Source: Cyclobacterium xiamenense (lineage in GTDB: Bacteria; Bacteroidota; Bacteroidia; Cytophagales; Cyclobacteriaceae). From it: a stretch of DNA of 55,203 nt. The stretch's first letter is position 1, and the number at the start of each line of letters is the position of its first letter. The DNA lies in the NCBI RefSeq assembly GCF_009467825.1, contig NZ_WIOK01000032.1, positions 1 to 55,203 on the forward strand, given 5' to 3'. The notes beneath the pieces are model-generated. The model was not told the DNA's origin, searched no databases, and worked only from the letters and a program-made list of their open reading frames with translations. Shown in pieces: positions 35,990 through 45,726 of the stretch. The translations under genes and the position numbers were made by a program.

Positions 35990-38900
35990 TTAAAAGGAAT
36001 TCACCTGCAACTCAATTTCATTCATGCCGGGCGAAAGGCGGATGGTGCCAAACTGCGTATTGACTTTTTCACCATTGAGGGATAGTGCATCGTTGGGGCC
36101 GTATTCGAGCGAAAGTTCTGCCGAGACATTGGCAGGCAAAACGAACGTGTAACGCTGCAGGCGGTTATTGACCCGTTTGTAAGCGGCCTCCACGGTACCG
36201 GTCAGGAAAGGGACCCGAATGGAGGTTTCGGTCAGTCGGCCCAGTTGGGGCTTGATCTCCAGTAGGGCGGCTCCCGGTGTCTTGGGGACGATGCCCCACA
36301 TCTTGCGGGCCACGATATTCCCGGGTACGGCTCCCCAGGCATGGTTCCAGTCGGCATTGGGCTTGTATTTCATATCCCAGGCCTCCAGGGTCATGGTAGA
36401 GCCAATGGCGATCATGTTCCACCAGCTTCTGTCGTGGGTGGCCGTCATCAAGTCCAGTGCATAATCTGCCTCTCCGGCATTGTAGAGTCCGTCCATCAGG
36501 TACTGGGATCCGTACACACTACAGGCCATGCCCCGGGACTTGATAAATTCCACTACCGGGGGGATATGTTCCTCAGGAACCATATTGAACGCCAGCGGCA
36601 TCATGTTGGCATGCAGGGAGGAATGGCCCGCTCCTTCCCCGTCCAGGTAAATGCCGGTTTCGGGATCCATCAACTTCTCGGTGACGGATTTCTTCACCTT
36701 GGCTGCCATCAGCTCGTACTCCATGGCCTCCGCAGTCTTGCCCAGTATCCGGGCAAATTCGCCCATGATCTGCAGGTTGCGGAAGTACAAGGCATTGATG
36801 ACAGTATTGATGGGCGTAAACACAAAACCATCCCGCTCGCCCTCTTCCGTGGCCAGCTTCCAACCCGTATCCTTTTGTGCCGGTGGCCAGTCCACGATGT
36901 CGCGCATCTTCACCTCCGGATCGCTAAAGCCCAGCTTTTTCATAAATTCCGGCGTGGCGCGTTCCGAACTGATCAACCCGTCTTCCCGGGCCAGTTCCAT
37001 CAGGGTTTTGTGCTTGAGCTCCTCGTAATAGTGTTCGATCAATTCGGTATTGCCGGTATACAGGTAATCCTCGTAAAACATCAACGCCACGTGCAGTTGC
37101 CACTCGGTGGGCCAGGTGGGGTTTTCCATAAAGTATTCGATGCTCCGACGAGCGATAGGGTATTCCCAGTCTACTGCATAATGGCTGAGTTGGTTGATGT
37201 AGGCGTCGGCTTCGTAAGGAATGCGCTCCCGGTCTCCATCCACGTAAATCCCGGCAAAGGAGGTGGCCTTCATGGAGTACTTGCACAGGTCCCACACCTG
37301 ATTCAGGATGGTATCCGAACTGCTAAAACTGCTTTGATCTTCCTCAAAATACCCAAAATAGGCTTTTTGGGTCAGGCTTTCCGGCTGTTTTTTTGCGGTG
37401 ATTTCCGCATAGCGAAAGGGAAGCAACACAGGGAAGGAGTCCGGTAGGGCCACGGCTGCAGGCCCGGTATTCCGTTCATCGGGTGGCAATTGCAGCACAT
37501 ATCGGTCTTTTTCGGGACTCACCGCCACCTCCACTTGCTGAAAGCGGATATGGCCCTGCGGGTTCCGGTTGATCCTCCCTCCTTCCAGCTGCTCGCCCAG
37601 ACGAACCGTCAGGGTTTCCGGTTTATCCGCCTGGTAACGGAAAGTCAGGTTGGCAAAGGCGGCTTTTCCAAAATCCGCGAGCCAAGTCCCGTTGCCTACT
37701 TTTTTCAGGGTCTGGGGCAGGATGTCTTCCTGCATGAACCGATTCGCCGTGGTAAGGTAGCCTTGCTCCTGGCCGCCCAGCTGAAATGACTGGGCAGCCG
37801 AATACCTTCCGGTACGGTTGTCCCCGTCCCAAATGCGCACCTTCCAGTAGTAGGTCTTATTTTCATCCAGGGCAGGCCCTTCGTAGGCAATGTTGATCGA
37901 TGCTTTGCCCGGCACCTTTTCGCTATCCCAGACATCGCCCAGATTCTGCCGGCTTTTTTCCGGCGAACTGCTCACCAGCACCTGATAGGCTGTTTGGAAG
38001 GCGATTCCTTCGGGTACCTGCCAGCCAAATTCCGGATTTCGGTCGCGCAGCGGCAGCCCTGCAGGCTTTCGCAGCATTTCCACGTGCAGGTTTGTCGGAG
38101 CCGCGGTGGTTTCGTCCGAAAGCGACTCGCCCATGGCATCCATTTTTTTGCGGAATGCCAGCAAGGTAGCGGCATGAGCAGGGTCGGTGGCCAAATTGTT
38201 TATTTCCCGGGGATCCGTTCCCAGGTGGTACAGTTCTTCGATGGACTTGTCGTTGATGTAGCGGAAATATTTCCAGTCTGCCGTACGCAGGCCTTCGCTG
38301 GGAGGAATGTTCACAAAATCCCAGAGGTGCTCGATAAGTATCGTATCCCGGCCGAGTTCCTCCCGTCCCTGAACCACCGGAACCAGACTTTTGCCCTGGT
38401 AGGCCTTGGGTACCTGGACCCCAGCCAAATCCAAAATGGTAGCCGGCACGTCCACATTGGCAGCCAATGCGGCCGATTCTACCGGCTTGTCCACCCGTGG
38501 ATCGTGAACGATCAGTGGCACCCGGATGGAGTTGTCGTACAGCAACCATTTGCCGGCCAATTGCCGCTCGCCCAAAAAGTACCCGTTGTCTCCCATCAGG
38601 ATAATGACCGTGTTTTGGTCCAATCCTTTGTCAGCGAGCTGTTTTCTGATTTTGGCGATTTCCCGGTCGATACCGGAAATCATGCGGTAATAGCCCTTGA
38701 CACTATGCTGGTATTTTTCCGGAGTATCGTAACGCCAGGTCCAGCGCAGGCGATTGAAGCCGGACTTGACAATCTCCGGCTGGGCCTCAAAGTAACGGTC
38801 TTCCGAAAGGTCGGCATCCGGAACCGTAATGCCCTGTAAAAGGGGATCCACTTCCTGCTGCCAAAAATACTGGTCTTCGGCCGGATCGTGTGCATGGGGA

Positions 38901-39487
38901 GCACTGAAGGAGAGCGACAGGCAAAAGGGTTCCTCCGGATTGGCTTGCTCAATGAAATCCAGTGCCTGCTGCCCTGTGTATCGGGTCAGGTGGACGGTAT
39001 CGCTGCCGATGGTTTTGTAAAAATACCCCCGGCGGTCTTTAAATTGTCCGTTCCGATCGTAGGATTCGTATTCGTCAAACTGCCCGGCCAGGTCCTTGTG
39101 GTTAACGCCGAATTTTCCGAAAAAACCGACACGGTATCCGGCTTCCTTCAACAGCTTGGGGTAGGCGGTTTCCATGTATTCTTCCCGAATAGGGCCGGTT
39201 TGAAACGTGTAGGCATGGCTGCGTTCGTACAGGCCGGTGAAAATGGTGGCCCGACTTGCAGCGCAGATGGGTGTGGTGACCATGGCATTTTTGAAATAGG
39301 CTCCCTCGGCTGCCAGCCGGTCCATTTCCGGGGTATGAATCAACTGATTACCGGCATGCCCCAGGGCATCCCAACGCTGATCGTCGGTCAGGATAAAGAT
39401 GATATTGGGCTTGGAATTGGATTGTGCCTGGCTGTGTATCCGGCCGATGGCCAGGAAAAACAACAGGACGAGCATGGGTCTATGCAT
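35990..39487 (-). CDS. Sulfatase-alpha-L-rhamnosidase fusion (S1 + GH78)
   Basis: A 1165-residue secreted protein (signal peptide 1-20) with two catalytic modules. Residues about 25-460 are a formylglycine sulfatase of the S1 family: Asp35/Asp36 (LTDDQ), the FGly motif C75-A-A-S-R79, GDNG at 299-302 and a Lys at 313. Residues about 464-1165 are a GH78-type alpha-L-rhamnosidase: a fibronectin-like domain with PEFGWQVP, an N-domain (LADFGKAAFANLTFRY), and the catalytic toroid with DGDRERIPYEAD (E754, R755 and D761, aligning with the classical DERxGWxGD site) and ADWNHAWGA near the end. It would remove sulfate and rhamnose from a sulfated rhamnan. The same two-module order is known in ulvan-degrading Bacteroidota. 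It is last in its operon. Confidence 0.93.
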   Translation of the reverse strand: MHRPMLVLLFFLAIGRIHSQAQSNSKPNIIFILTDDQRWDALGHAGNQLIHTPEMDRLAAEGAYFKNAMVTTPICAASRATIFTGLYERSHAYTFQTGPIREEYMETAYPKLLKEAGYRVGFFGKFGVNHKDLAGQFDEYESYDRNGQFKDRRGYFYKTIGSDTVHLTRYTGQQALDFIEQANPEEPFCLSLSFSAPHAHDPAEDQYFWQQEVDPLLQGITVPDADLSEDRYFEAQPEIVKSGFNRLRWTWRYDTPEKYQHSVKGYYRMISGIDREIAKIRKQLADKGLDQNTVIILMGDNGYFLGERQLAGKWLLYDNSIRVPLIVHDPRVDKPVESAALAANVDVPATILDLAGVQVPKAYQGKSLVPVVQGREELGRDTILIEHLWDFVNIPPSEGLRTADWKYFRYINDKSIEELYHLGTDPREINNLATDPAHAATLLAFRKKMDAMGESLSDETTAAPTNLHVEMLRKPAGLPLRDRNPEFGWQVPEGIAFQTAYQVLVSSSPEKSRQNLGDVWDSEKVPGKASINIAYEGPALDENKTYYWKVRIWDGDNRTGRYSAAQSFQLGGQEQGYLTTANRFMQEDILPQTLKKVGNGTWLADFGKAAFANLTFRYQADKPETLTVRLGEQLEGGRINRNPQGHIRFQQVEVAVSPEKDRYVLQLPPDERNTGPAAVALPDSFPVLLPFRYAEITAKKQPESLTQKAYFGYFEEDQSSFSSSDTILNQVWDLCKYSMKATSFAGIYVDGDRERIPYEADAYINQLSHYAVDWEYPIARRSIEYFMENPTWPTEWQLHVALMFYEDYLYTGNTELIEHYYEELKHKTLMELAREDGLISSERATPEFMKKLGFSDPEVKMRDIVDWPPAQKDTGWKLATEEGERDGFVFTPINTVINALYFRNLQIMGEFARILGKTAEAMEYELMAAKVKKSVTEKLMDPETGIYLDGEGAGHSSLHANMMPLAFNMVPEEHIPPVVEFIKSRGMACSVYGSQYLMDGLYNAGEADYALDLMTATHDRSWWNMIAIGSTMTLEAWDMKYKPNADWNHAWGAVPGNIVARKMWGIVPKTPGAALLEIKPQLGRLTETSIRVPFLTGTVEAAYKRVNNRLQRYTFVLPANVSAELSLEYGPNDALSLNGEKVNTQFGTIRLSPGMNEIELQVNSF

Positions 39488-39719
39488 GTATCTGGTTATT
39501 TTGTATTCGGTGATTGTCTGTTTGAAAAAAGAATAGGAAAGATACCTCTTTTTGAGAAAATATCCAGCACCCCGCGAGTTATTGGGCCGCTTCAAACAAA
39601 GACTGCCAAAAAATGTACCCCTAATCCTCCCGGCAAGTACAGCGCCTTGTTTTTTGATACGTCTTCCAAAATTGGCTCTATCCAACGTACCGGCATGGCC
39701 AGGCAGCGGGCACTTGCAT

Positions 39720-42206
39720 TTAAAACCTCCGGTATACGGATTTTTTACCAGAAGCCGGACGAATGACCCGGGAACCGTACCGCAGCTCCTCCCCTTCCCC
39801 AATATAGATCGATTGCAGCTTACCGTCACTATCAGTGGTAATGACAGCAAAAGATCCGGTAAACGAAATGCCCAGGCTGTCGTCCCGGAAGCCTTTCCCG
39901 GAAGCCGGTAGCAAGACGTACTGTACCAGGTCGCGACCCGCTACCCGGCTATGAATTCGAAGGCCCGCAAAATCCCCCTCCTGCCTCAGGTTTTCAACGG
40001 ACTGCAACGTGGGCCTCGCCGCTTTACCCCCAAACGGTTCAAAAACAAGTGCAAAAGGTTGGTGCCAGGCTTCCCCCTGCTGGCGGATCAGCAGCGTTGG
40101 CGTGGGCTGGTTTTCGTAGGGATCCGGCGCTTCGAACGTGGGTGGAGCGAGCACCTTGGTGTAGGACCGGCCGTCCTGTGGGGGGATGTGCAGGTCCATG
40201 TAGATGGGTTGATCGAATTTCTCTGCAACAAACCTGGCCCGGACACCTTTTTGGTAATTTTCCGCTGTTTGGACCTGTTCAAAAAAATGCCAGCCCGGAT
40301 GGCGGTATTGCCGGTTTTGTATCCAGGGCAAACTGGCATTGGCGGTATAGCGATCCGGCGTGGGTGTCAAGGTCAGCTCGTCGTTTAGAAACACCAGGCT
40401 ATCGCCGATATTGTGGTACAGGTAATCGTGGTACTGCTCCCGTAATTCGGAACGGGAGCGAAACACATCCACGTAATACCCGCTGGTATCCGAAGTGCGT
40501 ATTAGGGCCAGGGTACGTTCCTGAACGGCCTTAGCCAGCTCGCCTTTGTCGTCGACAAAACGGGTAATGGAGAAGGAATGATCGGGAGAAAGGGCCTTTT
40601 CCCAGGGCTGCGGTTCCATGGCTACCTGGGTAACGGTGTTGATGCCCAGGTTTACCCAGCCGCCCTCACTCCGGGAATTTCCGTTGACGATTACGGTATT
40701 GTGGGCCGCAAACAGGCGGGAATAGTTTTCGTGAATGTCTTGTTGGTACCGGCCCCGGCCGTTGTCCACACCCAGCACCTCGCCCCTGCCGTACAGCTCG
40801 ACGTTCATCCCTTCCGCGTGCCCGTGTACCATGTGGGCTCCCCCCACAAAAGCCATCAGCCCGTCTTCGGGATTTCCGGTATTGCTTTCGTTGCGTTGGA
40901 GAAAGATCCCGGCGTGGTCCACTTTATCCGTTCTGGGCAATACCAATTCTTCTCCCTCGCCACTGTATTCCTGCGCGTACCAGAGGACGGCCAATATTCC
41001 GGACCGATGGTAAGCACCCTCCTGCATGGCGCTGACCAATAAGGAAGCAAATTCTCGGGTGATTTCCTCCGAACCGTCCATGGCCCCCAGGAGGTAGGCT
41101 TCTTCGTAGCTGCTGTAGGGAGGAGTTCCGGTTCGCTTTCCATCCCCCCAGCGAATCAGTTGCCCGTTTGGATACACCAGGTAATCCAATGCCGGCAAGG
41201 AATACAAGATGGGCGCGTACCGTTGTCCCAGCCTATTTGTGGGATCGTAGCGGTTGACGACCAGCATGAGCCGTGTCAAAATGGAAGCGGCGGCATTCAG
41301 GTATTGGGAGGTTTCGGGCCAGAGGTCTCCCTTTTTCTTATACATTTTTGCCATTTCCGATAATGCATCCTGATTCTCGGTATTTTCGGTTAGAAAATAG
41401 GCCAGCAACCGGTCCCGCTCCTGCTCGTTCTCCATGGCCAGGGCATTGTAGACCAAATTGGGAGCTTCCAGAATGGGGTGATTCGACCCGGTCTGCCCAT
41501 AATGTATGCTCAGCGCTGCATAGGTACGGAATACTTCCTGCGCGGCAGCAACTGGAAATTCGGTTGTCGAGTTTTTCACCGGATCAAAGGGTTTTCCGCC
41601 ATCTTTGAGGTAGTCGGCGATAAAATCGTACACCAGGGGTACCTTGTACCCGATCTCCCGAACCTCCCGGAATCCATCGTCCGGAAAAAGCCAGCCCCCG
41701 CGTCCCCGCCATTCCGACACCGGTGATTGGCGCACGGCCGTTACAAAAACGTACAGTATATCTGCGGCGCATTGGGCGTATTTTTCTTCTTCGGTCAGGT
41801 AATACGCGATGCCACAGTCCACCGCTACTTGCAGGTAGCGGATTAGGGTTCTGGCATGGGCCATTTCGGCTTCTGTGGCATTGTCCAGGTTTTTGTGTAT
41901 TCCGTCTTCGATGTGGTACGTCCGATGAAAGGGCGGAATTTGGTCGCCTGTTCGCTTCTCCCAATCGAAAGGCAATTCGCCGAGGAACTGCACGGGGTCG
42001 GATTCATGGATTTGGATAGTCTTGTCCAGTTGATCGATAAATTCCGTATAAATTTCGTTGGCCCAGGGCTGCTTCTCAACCTTCTCCAGAATGGCCATTC
42101 TATCCTGTGCACGCACCCAGATGAATGGTCGCTGCTTTTGCTGCGCGGGAAGCGTGCCGCAGAGACAGACCAACATCGGAACCAGCCACCACCTCGACCT
42201 GTTCAT
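39720..42206 (-). CDS. Heparinase II/III-fold polysaccharide lyase, PL40-like
   Basis: An 828-residue secreted protein (signal peptide 1-21). It has an alpha/alpha-toroid N-terminal half (about 30-410) and a C-terminal heparinase II/III beta-sandwich (about 430-820). Conserved segments include SNHPILE (241-247), likely lining the cleft, HGHAEGMN at 461-468 and AHNTVIVNG at 501-509. Such enzymes cut uronate-containing polysaccharide by beta-elimination. Next to the sulfatase-rhamnosidase fusion, this fits an ulvan lyase of the PL40 type, but the subfamily is inferred from context. Its start overlaps the sulfatase stop by 4 bp (ATGA); the downstream fusion gene follows after 232 bp. Confidence 0.85.
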   Translation of the reverse strand: MNRSRWWLVPMLVCLCGTLPAQQKQRPFIWVRAQDRMAILEKVEKQPWANEIYTEFIDQLDKTIQIHESDPVQFLGELPFDWEKRTGDQIPPFHRTYHIEDGIHKNLDNATEAEMAHARTLIRYLQVAVDCGIAYYLTEEEKYAQCAADILYVFVTAVRQSPVSEWRGRGGWLFPDDGFREVREIGYKVPLVYDFIADYLKDGGKPFDPVKNSTTEFPVAAAQEVFRTYAALSIHYGQTGSNHPILEAPNLVYNALAMENEQERDRLLAYFLTENTENQDALSEMAKMYKKKGDLWPETSQYLNAAASILTRLMLVVNRYDPTNRLGQRYAPILYSLPALDYLVYPNGQLIRWGDGKRTGTPPYSSYEEAYLLGAMDGSEEITREFASLLVSAMQEGAYHRSGILAVLWYAQEYSGEGEELVLPRTDKVDHAGIFLQRNESNTGNPEDGLMAFVGGAHMVHGHAEGMNVELYGRGEVLGVDNGRGRYQQDIHENYSRLFAAHNTVIVNGNSRSEGGWVNLGINTVTQVAMEPQPWEKALSPDHSFSITRFVDDKGELAKAVQERTLALIRTSDTSGYYVDVFRSRSELREQYHDYLYHNIGDSLVFLNDELTLTPTPDRYTANASLPWIQNRQYRHPGWHFFEQVQTAENYQKGVRARFVAEKFDQPIYMDLHIPPQDGRSYTKVLAPPTFEAPDPYENQPTPTLLIRQQGEAWHQPFALVFEPFGGKAARPTLQSVENLRQEGDFAGLRIHSRVAGRDLVQYVLLPASGKGFRDDSLGISFTGSFAVITTDSDGKLQSIYIGEGEELRYGSRVIRPASGKKSVYRRF

Positions 42207-43621
42207 GGTTGATCTCTTTTAGTCAGGAAATCCGATCCCCATCGCTCCCGCAGTTCCCGGGACAATTCGGCTACCTTGGTTTGGTACGCTTCCTTTTCGG
42301 CCAGGTTATCTAGCTGCAACGGATCGGAGGCTTGGTCAAACAGCATGCGTTCGTAGGCTACCCCTCGATCATCGGTCCATTCGGTATACTGGAACGAGCC
42401 GGATATCAGCGTGACTCCATCGTGAAACTTGACCACCGCATGGTCCTTTTCCCGTTTTCCGGTTTGCATTAGGGAAACGAAGCTGTCACCTTCCAGGTGC
42501 GCAGGTTTTTCGATGCCTGCGAGCTCACATAGGCTGGGGTACAGGTCGATGGTCTCGGTGATGAAATGGGTGTGCTGTCCATTGGTTTTCCCCGGGACTT
42601 TCACCAGCATGGGAACCCGGAGGGAGGAATTAAAATTGGCGTGTTTGCACCAAAGCTTGTGGTCGCCCAGATTCCAGCCATGATCTCCCCAGAGGACCAC
42701 GATGGTGTTTTCTGCCAGGCCCAGCCGCTCCAATTCATCCAGAACCAGGCCGATTTGGGCATCGGTATAGCTGACGCAGGCATAATACCCATGGATCAAT
42801 TCCTTTGCCTGTGCTTCCGGCAAATCACCTTCCTTGGGAATGGTCTCGTAATTTCTGAGCTCACCAAAGTTATGATAGGCTTTGCGGGGCGTAGTTTCCG
42901 GCTGCCGGTAATTTTCGGGAAGCGCTATGTCCTCCCGTCGGTAGGCATCCCAATATTTTTTGGGTGCTGTAAAGGGTAGGTGGGGTTTGTAAAAACCCAG
43001 CGCCAGAAAGAAAGGCTTGTTTCCTTCTTTGAGTTTGTTCAAATCACGAATGGCTTTTAGCGCCAACTTACCGTCCCTGTACGCGGAATCCGGTACATCA
43101 GCGTTTTCCATAGGCATGCCGCGGTAGGTGCTTGCCCGAATTTCCCGGTAGGCATCGGTCGCATAGGTATATTTTCCCGACGGCTGCCATTGCTCGTCCC
43201 AGGCCAGGGAATCGTCTTTGGCATGGTGGTACACTTTCCCATTAGAAATGGTCGTATAGCCGTTATTTTTGAAGCGCATGGGCAGGGATTCTGCCTCCGG
43301 GTAGTCCGCATCCTTCAGGGTCTTAAAATCCAGGTACCGGTGGCGGGTGGGCCTGGCCCCGGTCAGCAAGCTGGCCCGGGATGCCCCGCAGACCGGCACG
43401 TTGCAATAGGCCCGATCGAATACCAGGCTTTGGCTGGCCAGCCGATCGAGGTGGGGGGAATGAATGTGCCCTTCCCCATAAAAATTGAGTTCGGGCCGCA
43501 AATCATCCACGGCAATAAAGAGGATATTGGGTTGCCTCGTTTCCGTTTCTTGTTGCTTTTCCGAACAGGAAATCAGGAAAACGCCAACCAGTAGGAAGGC
43601 CCCAGTGATGTATTTTTTCAT
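42203..43621 (-). CDS. Sulfatase, S1_7-like (iduronate-2-sulfatase type), lipoprotein
   Basis: A 472-residue sulfatase with a lipobox (FLISC, Cys19), so probably anchored in the membrane facing the periplasm. Residue pair Asp39/Asp40 (VDDLRPE) and the FGly motif C78-G-A-S-R82 are intact, with a metal site in WGDHGWN ([14 protein letters not shown]) and an HDGVTLI segment near the end. [12 protein letters not shown] is the mark of iduronate-2-sulfatase-like S1 sulfatases, which remove sulfate at position 2 of uronates or position 3 of rhamnose. It is translationally coupled to the lyase gene and lies 80 bp after the DUF6250-like gene. Activation needs an FGly-generating enzyme not present in the window. 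Confidence 0.92.
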   Translation of the reverse strand: MKKYITGAFLLVGVFLISCSEKQQETETRQPNILFIAVDDLRPELNFYGEGHIHSPHLDRLASQSLVFDRAYCNVPVCGASRASLLTGARPTRHRYLDFKTLKDADYPEAESLPMRFKNNGYTTISNGKVYHHAKDDSLAWDEQWQPSGKYTYATDAYREIRASTYRGMPMENADVPDSAYRDGKLALKAIRDLNKLKEGNKPFFLALGFYKPHLPFTAPKKYWDAYRREDIALPENYRQPETTPRKAYHNFGELRNYETIPKEGDLPEAQAKELIHGYYACVSYTDAQIGLVLDELERLGLAENTIVVLWGDHGWNLGDHKLWCKHANFNSSLRVPMLVKVPGKTNGQHTHFITETIDLYPSLCELAGIEKPAHLEGDSFVSLMQTGKREKDHAVVKFHDGVTLISGSFQYTEWTDDRGVAYERMLFDQASDPLQLDNLAEKEAYQTKVAELSRELRERWGSDFLTKRDQP

Positions 43622-43701
43622 TTTTGCACGATATAAAAGATTGTTTTCGATCATTTTTTCCTAAGTGTTAGAACTATCCACTTTTTTTTTCTTTTTTGGT
43701 A

Positions 43702-44442
43702 CTACGGAACATCCATTTTTGAAAGGTCATACACGTTAAAATCATCAATAAAAAGGTGATTATTCACCGTTCGAAAGGCAAAATAGCCGGAATCATACGG
43801 TGACGCATCGTATACATTAAAAATCAGTTGTTCATTTCTCCAGTATTGGATCGTAGTAGTGTACACGATAATGCGTATCCGGTTGGGTACATTCGGGACG
43901 ATCAGGTAGGCTTCATCCGAAAGATCGTGCTCCGGGAGTAGCGGCTTTTGCCCATCTCCAGCATACCTGCGAAACCTCGTCTTGGTGTTATTATGACCGC
44001 CAAGCCCCACGTAATAGAGCTGTAAGCTATCGTACTGACTAAATTTACCCGTTCTGTGGGGATGCGGGTCCCCAAAAAAATCCCTGTGCCAGGGATCGCT
44101 GGCCAGCCAGAAACAGTTTAAGTCCGAGACCCGGTCCTGCGGCCCACCTTCATCGATCACCGTAGCGGTAAACTCGATCATAACAGGTTGCTGCAACGGT
44201 TGTTCAAACCATACGGTACAGCCCGCTTTGTCTTCGATTTCCATTCTACCCCCGTTTAAAACAACCGTTCCTCCGGGTTGTTGTTCGGTTTTCCAAGCGT
44301 TTAGGTCATTGAATGCTTCCGAATAAATCAAAGAAGGCTTCAAAACCAGGGAGTCATTCAATGTGACATGGCCAGAATCCTGAGCAACCAAGCTAAATGG
44401 TAAGCTGATGAGCAGGGGTAATAAACGTACAATCAGTTTCAT
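43702..44442 (-). CDS. DUF6250-like secreted protein, carbohydrate-associated
   Basis: A 246-residue protein with a signal peptide (1-20) and a concanavalin-A-like beta-sandwich, as judged by strands such as MIEFTATVIDEGG, GYFAFRTVNNHL and the closing FIDDFNVYDL. This matches the DUF6250/DUF1961-like group found with polysaccharide lyases and sulfatases, where it may be a binding module or lyase. DLNCFWLASDP and TGKFSQYDSLQLYYVGLGG (about 135-153) are typical. It leads the degradation operon, 80 bp ahead of the sulfatase. A gene remnant ends 12 bp upstream. Confidence 0.72.
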   Translation of the reverse strand: MKLIVRLLPLLISLPFSLVAQDSGHVTLNDSLVLKPSLIYSEAFNDLNAWKTEQQPGGTVVLNGGRMEIEDKAGCTVWFEQPLQQPVMIEFTATVIDEGGPQDRVSDLNCFWLASDPWHRDFFGDPHPHRTGKFSQYDSLQLYYVGLGGHNNTKTRFRRYAGDGQKPLLPEHDLSDEAYLIVPNVPNRIRIIVYTTTIQYWRNEQLIFNVYDASPYDSGYFAFRTVNNHLFIDDFNVYDLSKMDVP

Positions 44443-44454
44443 TGCGTATTGTTG

Positions 44455-44583
44455 TTATAGCTGCTGTTCATGTTTGGCAATGGCAATAGCTGCTGCCACC
44501 GAGTCGCTCGTTTTCTCAAAATCCATGTAGCCCACCCGATTGGTCCATAGGGGATGGGTGTTTTGGGCAATAAGGATTTTGAC
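44455..44583 (-). pseudogene. 3' remnant of a gene upstream of the degradation operon
   Basis: A 42-codon open stretch in minus frame (contains NTHPLWTNRVGYMDF and SDSVAAAIAIAKHEQQL) ends at a TAA only 12 bp before the DUF6250-like start. It has clean, backbone-like protein character, but an in-frame TAA at 44584-44586 cuts it off, and the sequence beyond turns AT-rich. It appears to be the C-terminus of an operon gene lost by deletion. The family is not recognised. Confidence 0.45.
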
Positions 44584-45034
44584 TTACGCCGACCAAAATA
44601 CCAAATATTTTGTCATACACAGGATGAAGCTTTGATAATCTTTCCGAATTGGAAATGAGTTTATCGGAATAAGTCAATGAAAACCACCAGGTCCAAGGAC
44701 AATTCAAACCAGGAATGTAAACGTAAATCCCTCCGTAGACAAAATCCCCCTTTCTTTAGGGGGGTTGGGGGATTTTTTTCGCAAATATTCAGTAACACTG
44801 CACTTTACATTTTAAAACTCACTTCTAAATCCCTACCGATTTTAGGAGGAAAAGTCTCTTCCCTATAAATATGGAGATTCGTTGAGCTTTTGAAATTGAT
44901 GTCGGAAAAAATATAGCACATCACCACATCATCAAATTATCACATCATCAGCACATCAACTTGATTGTATAGTTTTCCATGAATCACCTGCCTATCAACC
45001 TGTAATTCTGAAATATTATTTGTAATTTTCTGTT
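44584..45034. other. Intergenic junction with palindromic repeat
   Basis: No gene. AAAATCCCCC at 44741-44750 pairs with GGGGGATTTT at 44766-44775, and a T run follows; a related unit TAAATCCCTCCG precedes it. From 44810 on, the sequence is AT-rich, with simple CATCA/ATCACATC-like repeats at about 44913-44955. It separates the degradation operon from the accessory block. Confidence 0.5.
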
Positions 45035-45646
45035 ATGATCCCCCATGAAAAATCTGACCAATCGGAAGAGCCATTCACTTCTTATGGCCATTATACCTAT
45101 TTGGACTATCTCCAATGGCAGATGGATGAAATGGTGGAATTGATCAAGGGTAACGTATTCCGGGCGGCTACTGCACCGCGAAGGATCCATCAGGAACTTT
45201 TGCTGGAAATGGCCAGAATATTTGCTGACTACCTGGATCAACATCCCTGCAAGGTGTTTATTGCCCCATTTGATGTTCGTCTTCCTGAGGACTCCAACCT
45301 GCCTGAAAAAATAGATACCGTGGTACAACCGGATAGTTGCGTGGTTTGCGACCGCAGCAAATTGGACGAAAGGGGCTGTTTGGGTGCACCCGACCTGGTG
45401 GTGGAAATCCTATCTCCAGGCAATAACCAGAAAGAGCTCAAGCAAAAATATGACGTTTACGAAAAAAGTGGGGTTAAAGAATACTGGATCATTCATCCAG
45501 ATGAACAGACTTTATTGGTCTACCGGCTAATTAATGGTGCCTATCAGCCCAGCCGCTTACTCACCCATGGAGATCTGGTCCATTCTCAGGTAATTACAGG
45601 TTTTAAATTAACTATTTCGGACTTATTTGAAAGTTCGGAGGATTAA
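45035..45646 (+). CDS. Uma2 family endonuclease, copy 1
   Basis: A 203-residue Uma2 (DUF820) protein with a PD-(D/E)XK-like core. The visible active-site elements are VQPDSCVVCD (about 95-104), GAPDLVVEILSPGN (about 115-128, with the catalytic Asp and Glu) and the KYDVYEKSGVKEYWIIHPDE block (about 136-155). A second, closely similar copy lies at 52278-52883, and both share the opening Y-x-Y-T-Y-x-D-Y. Uma2 proteins are abundant in cyanobacteria and Bacteroidota and their role is unclear. A strong terminator follows directly. Confidence 0.9.
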   Translation: MIPHEKSDQSEEPFTSYGHYTYLDYLQWQMDEMVELIKGNVFRAATAPRRIHQELLLEMARIFADYLDQHPCKVFIAPFDVRLPEDSNLPEKIDTVVQPDSCVVCDRSKLDERGCLGAPDLVVEILSPGNNQKELKQKYDVYEKSGVKEYWIIHPDEQTLLVYRLINGAYQPSRLLTHGDLVHSQVITGFKLTISDLFESSED

Positions 45647-45657
45647 AAAAAGCCATT

Positions 45658-45695
45658 GAAACCGTTGAGGTCTTTGGGACCTCGACGGTTTTTTT
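45658..45695 (+). terminator. Rho-independent terminator of Uma2 copy 1
   Basis: ACCGTTGAGGTC (45661-45672) pairs with GACCTCGACGGT (45678-45689) over 12 bp with one G-T wobble and a 5-nt loop, followed by seven T (45689-45695). A run of A before the stem suggests it may also stop minus-strand transcripts from the lipoprotein gene beyond. Confidence 0.85.
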
Positions 45696-45726
45696 CGTAA
45701 ACGCTCCGGAAGAGACCTTCTTTAGA

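Noticed and set aside
36341-37447. 368-residue plus-strand frame inside the sulfatase-rhamnosidase gene
   Set aside because: It is the antisense shadow of a gene with clear catalytic motifs; composition is His/Val/Gly-rich as usual for such shadows.
35990-44442. Complete polysaccharide-utilisation locus
   Set aside because: No SusC, SusD, hybrid two-component or ECF regulator gene is in the window, so only a degradation operon can be claimed.
44443-44778. Intrinsic terminator from TCCCCC/GGGGGA hairpin with T run
   Set aside because: It belongs to a family of similar palindromes at other sites in the window, so a dispersed repeat is the better description, though it may also terminate transcripts.
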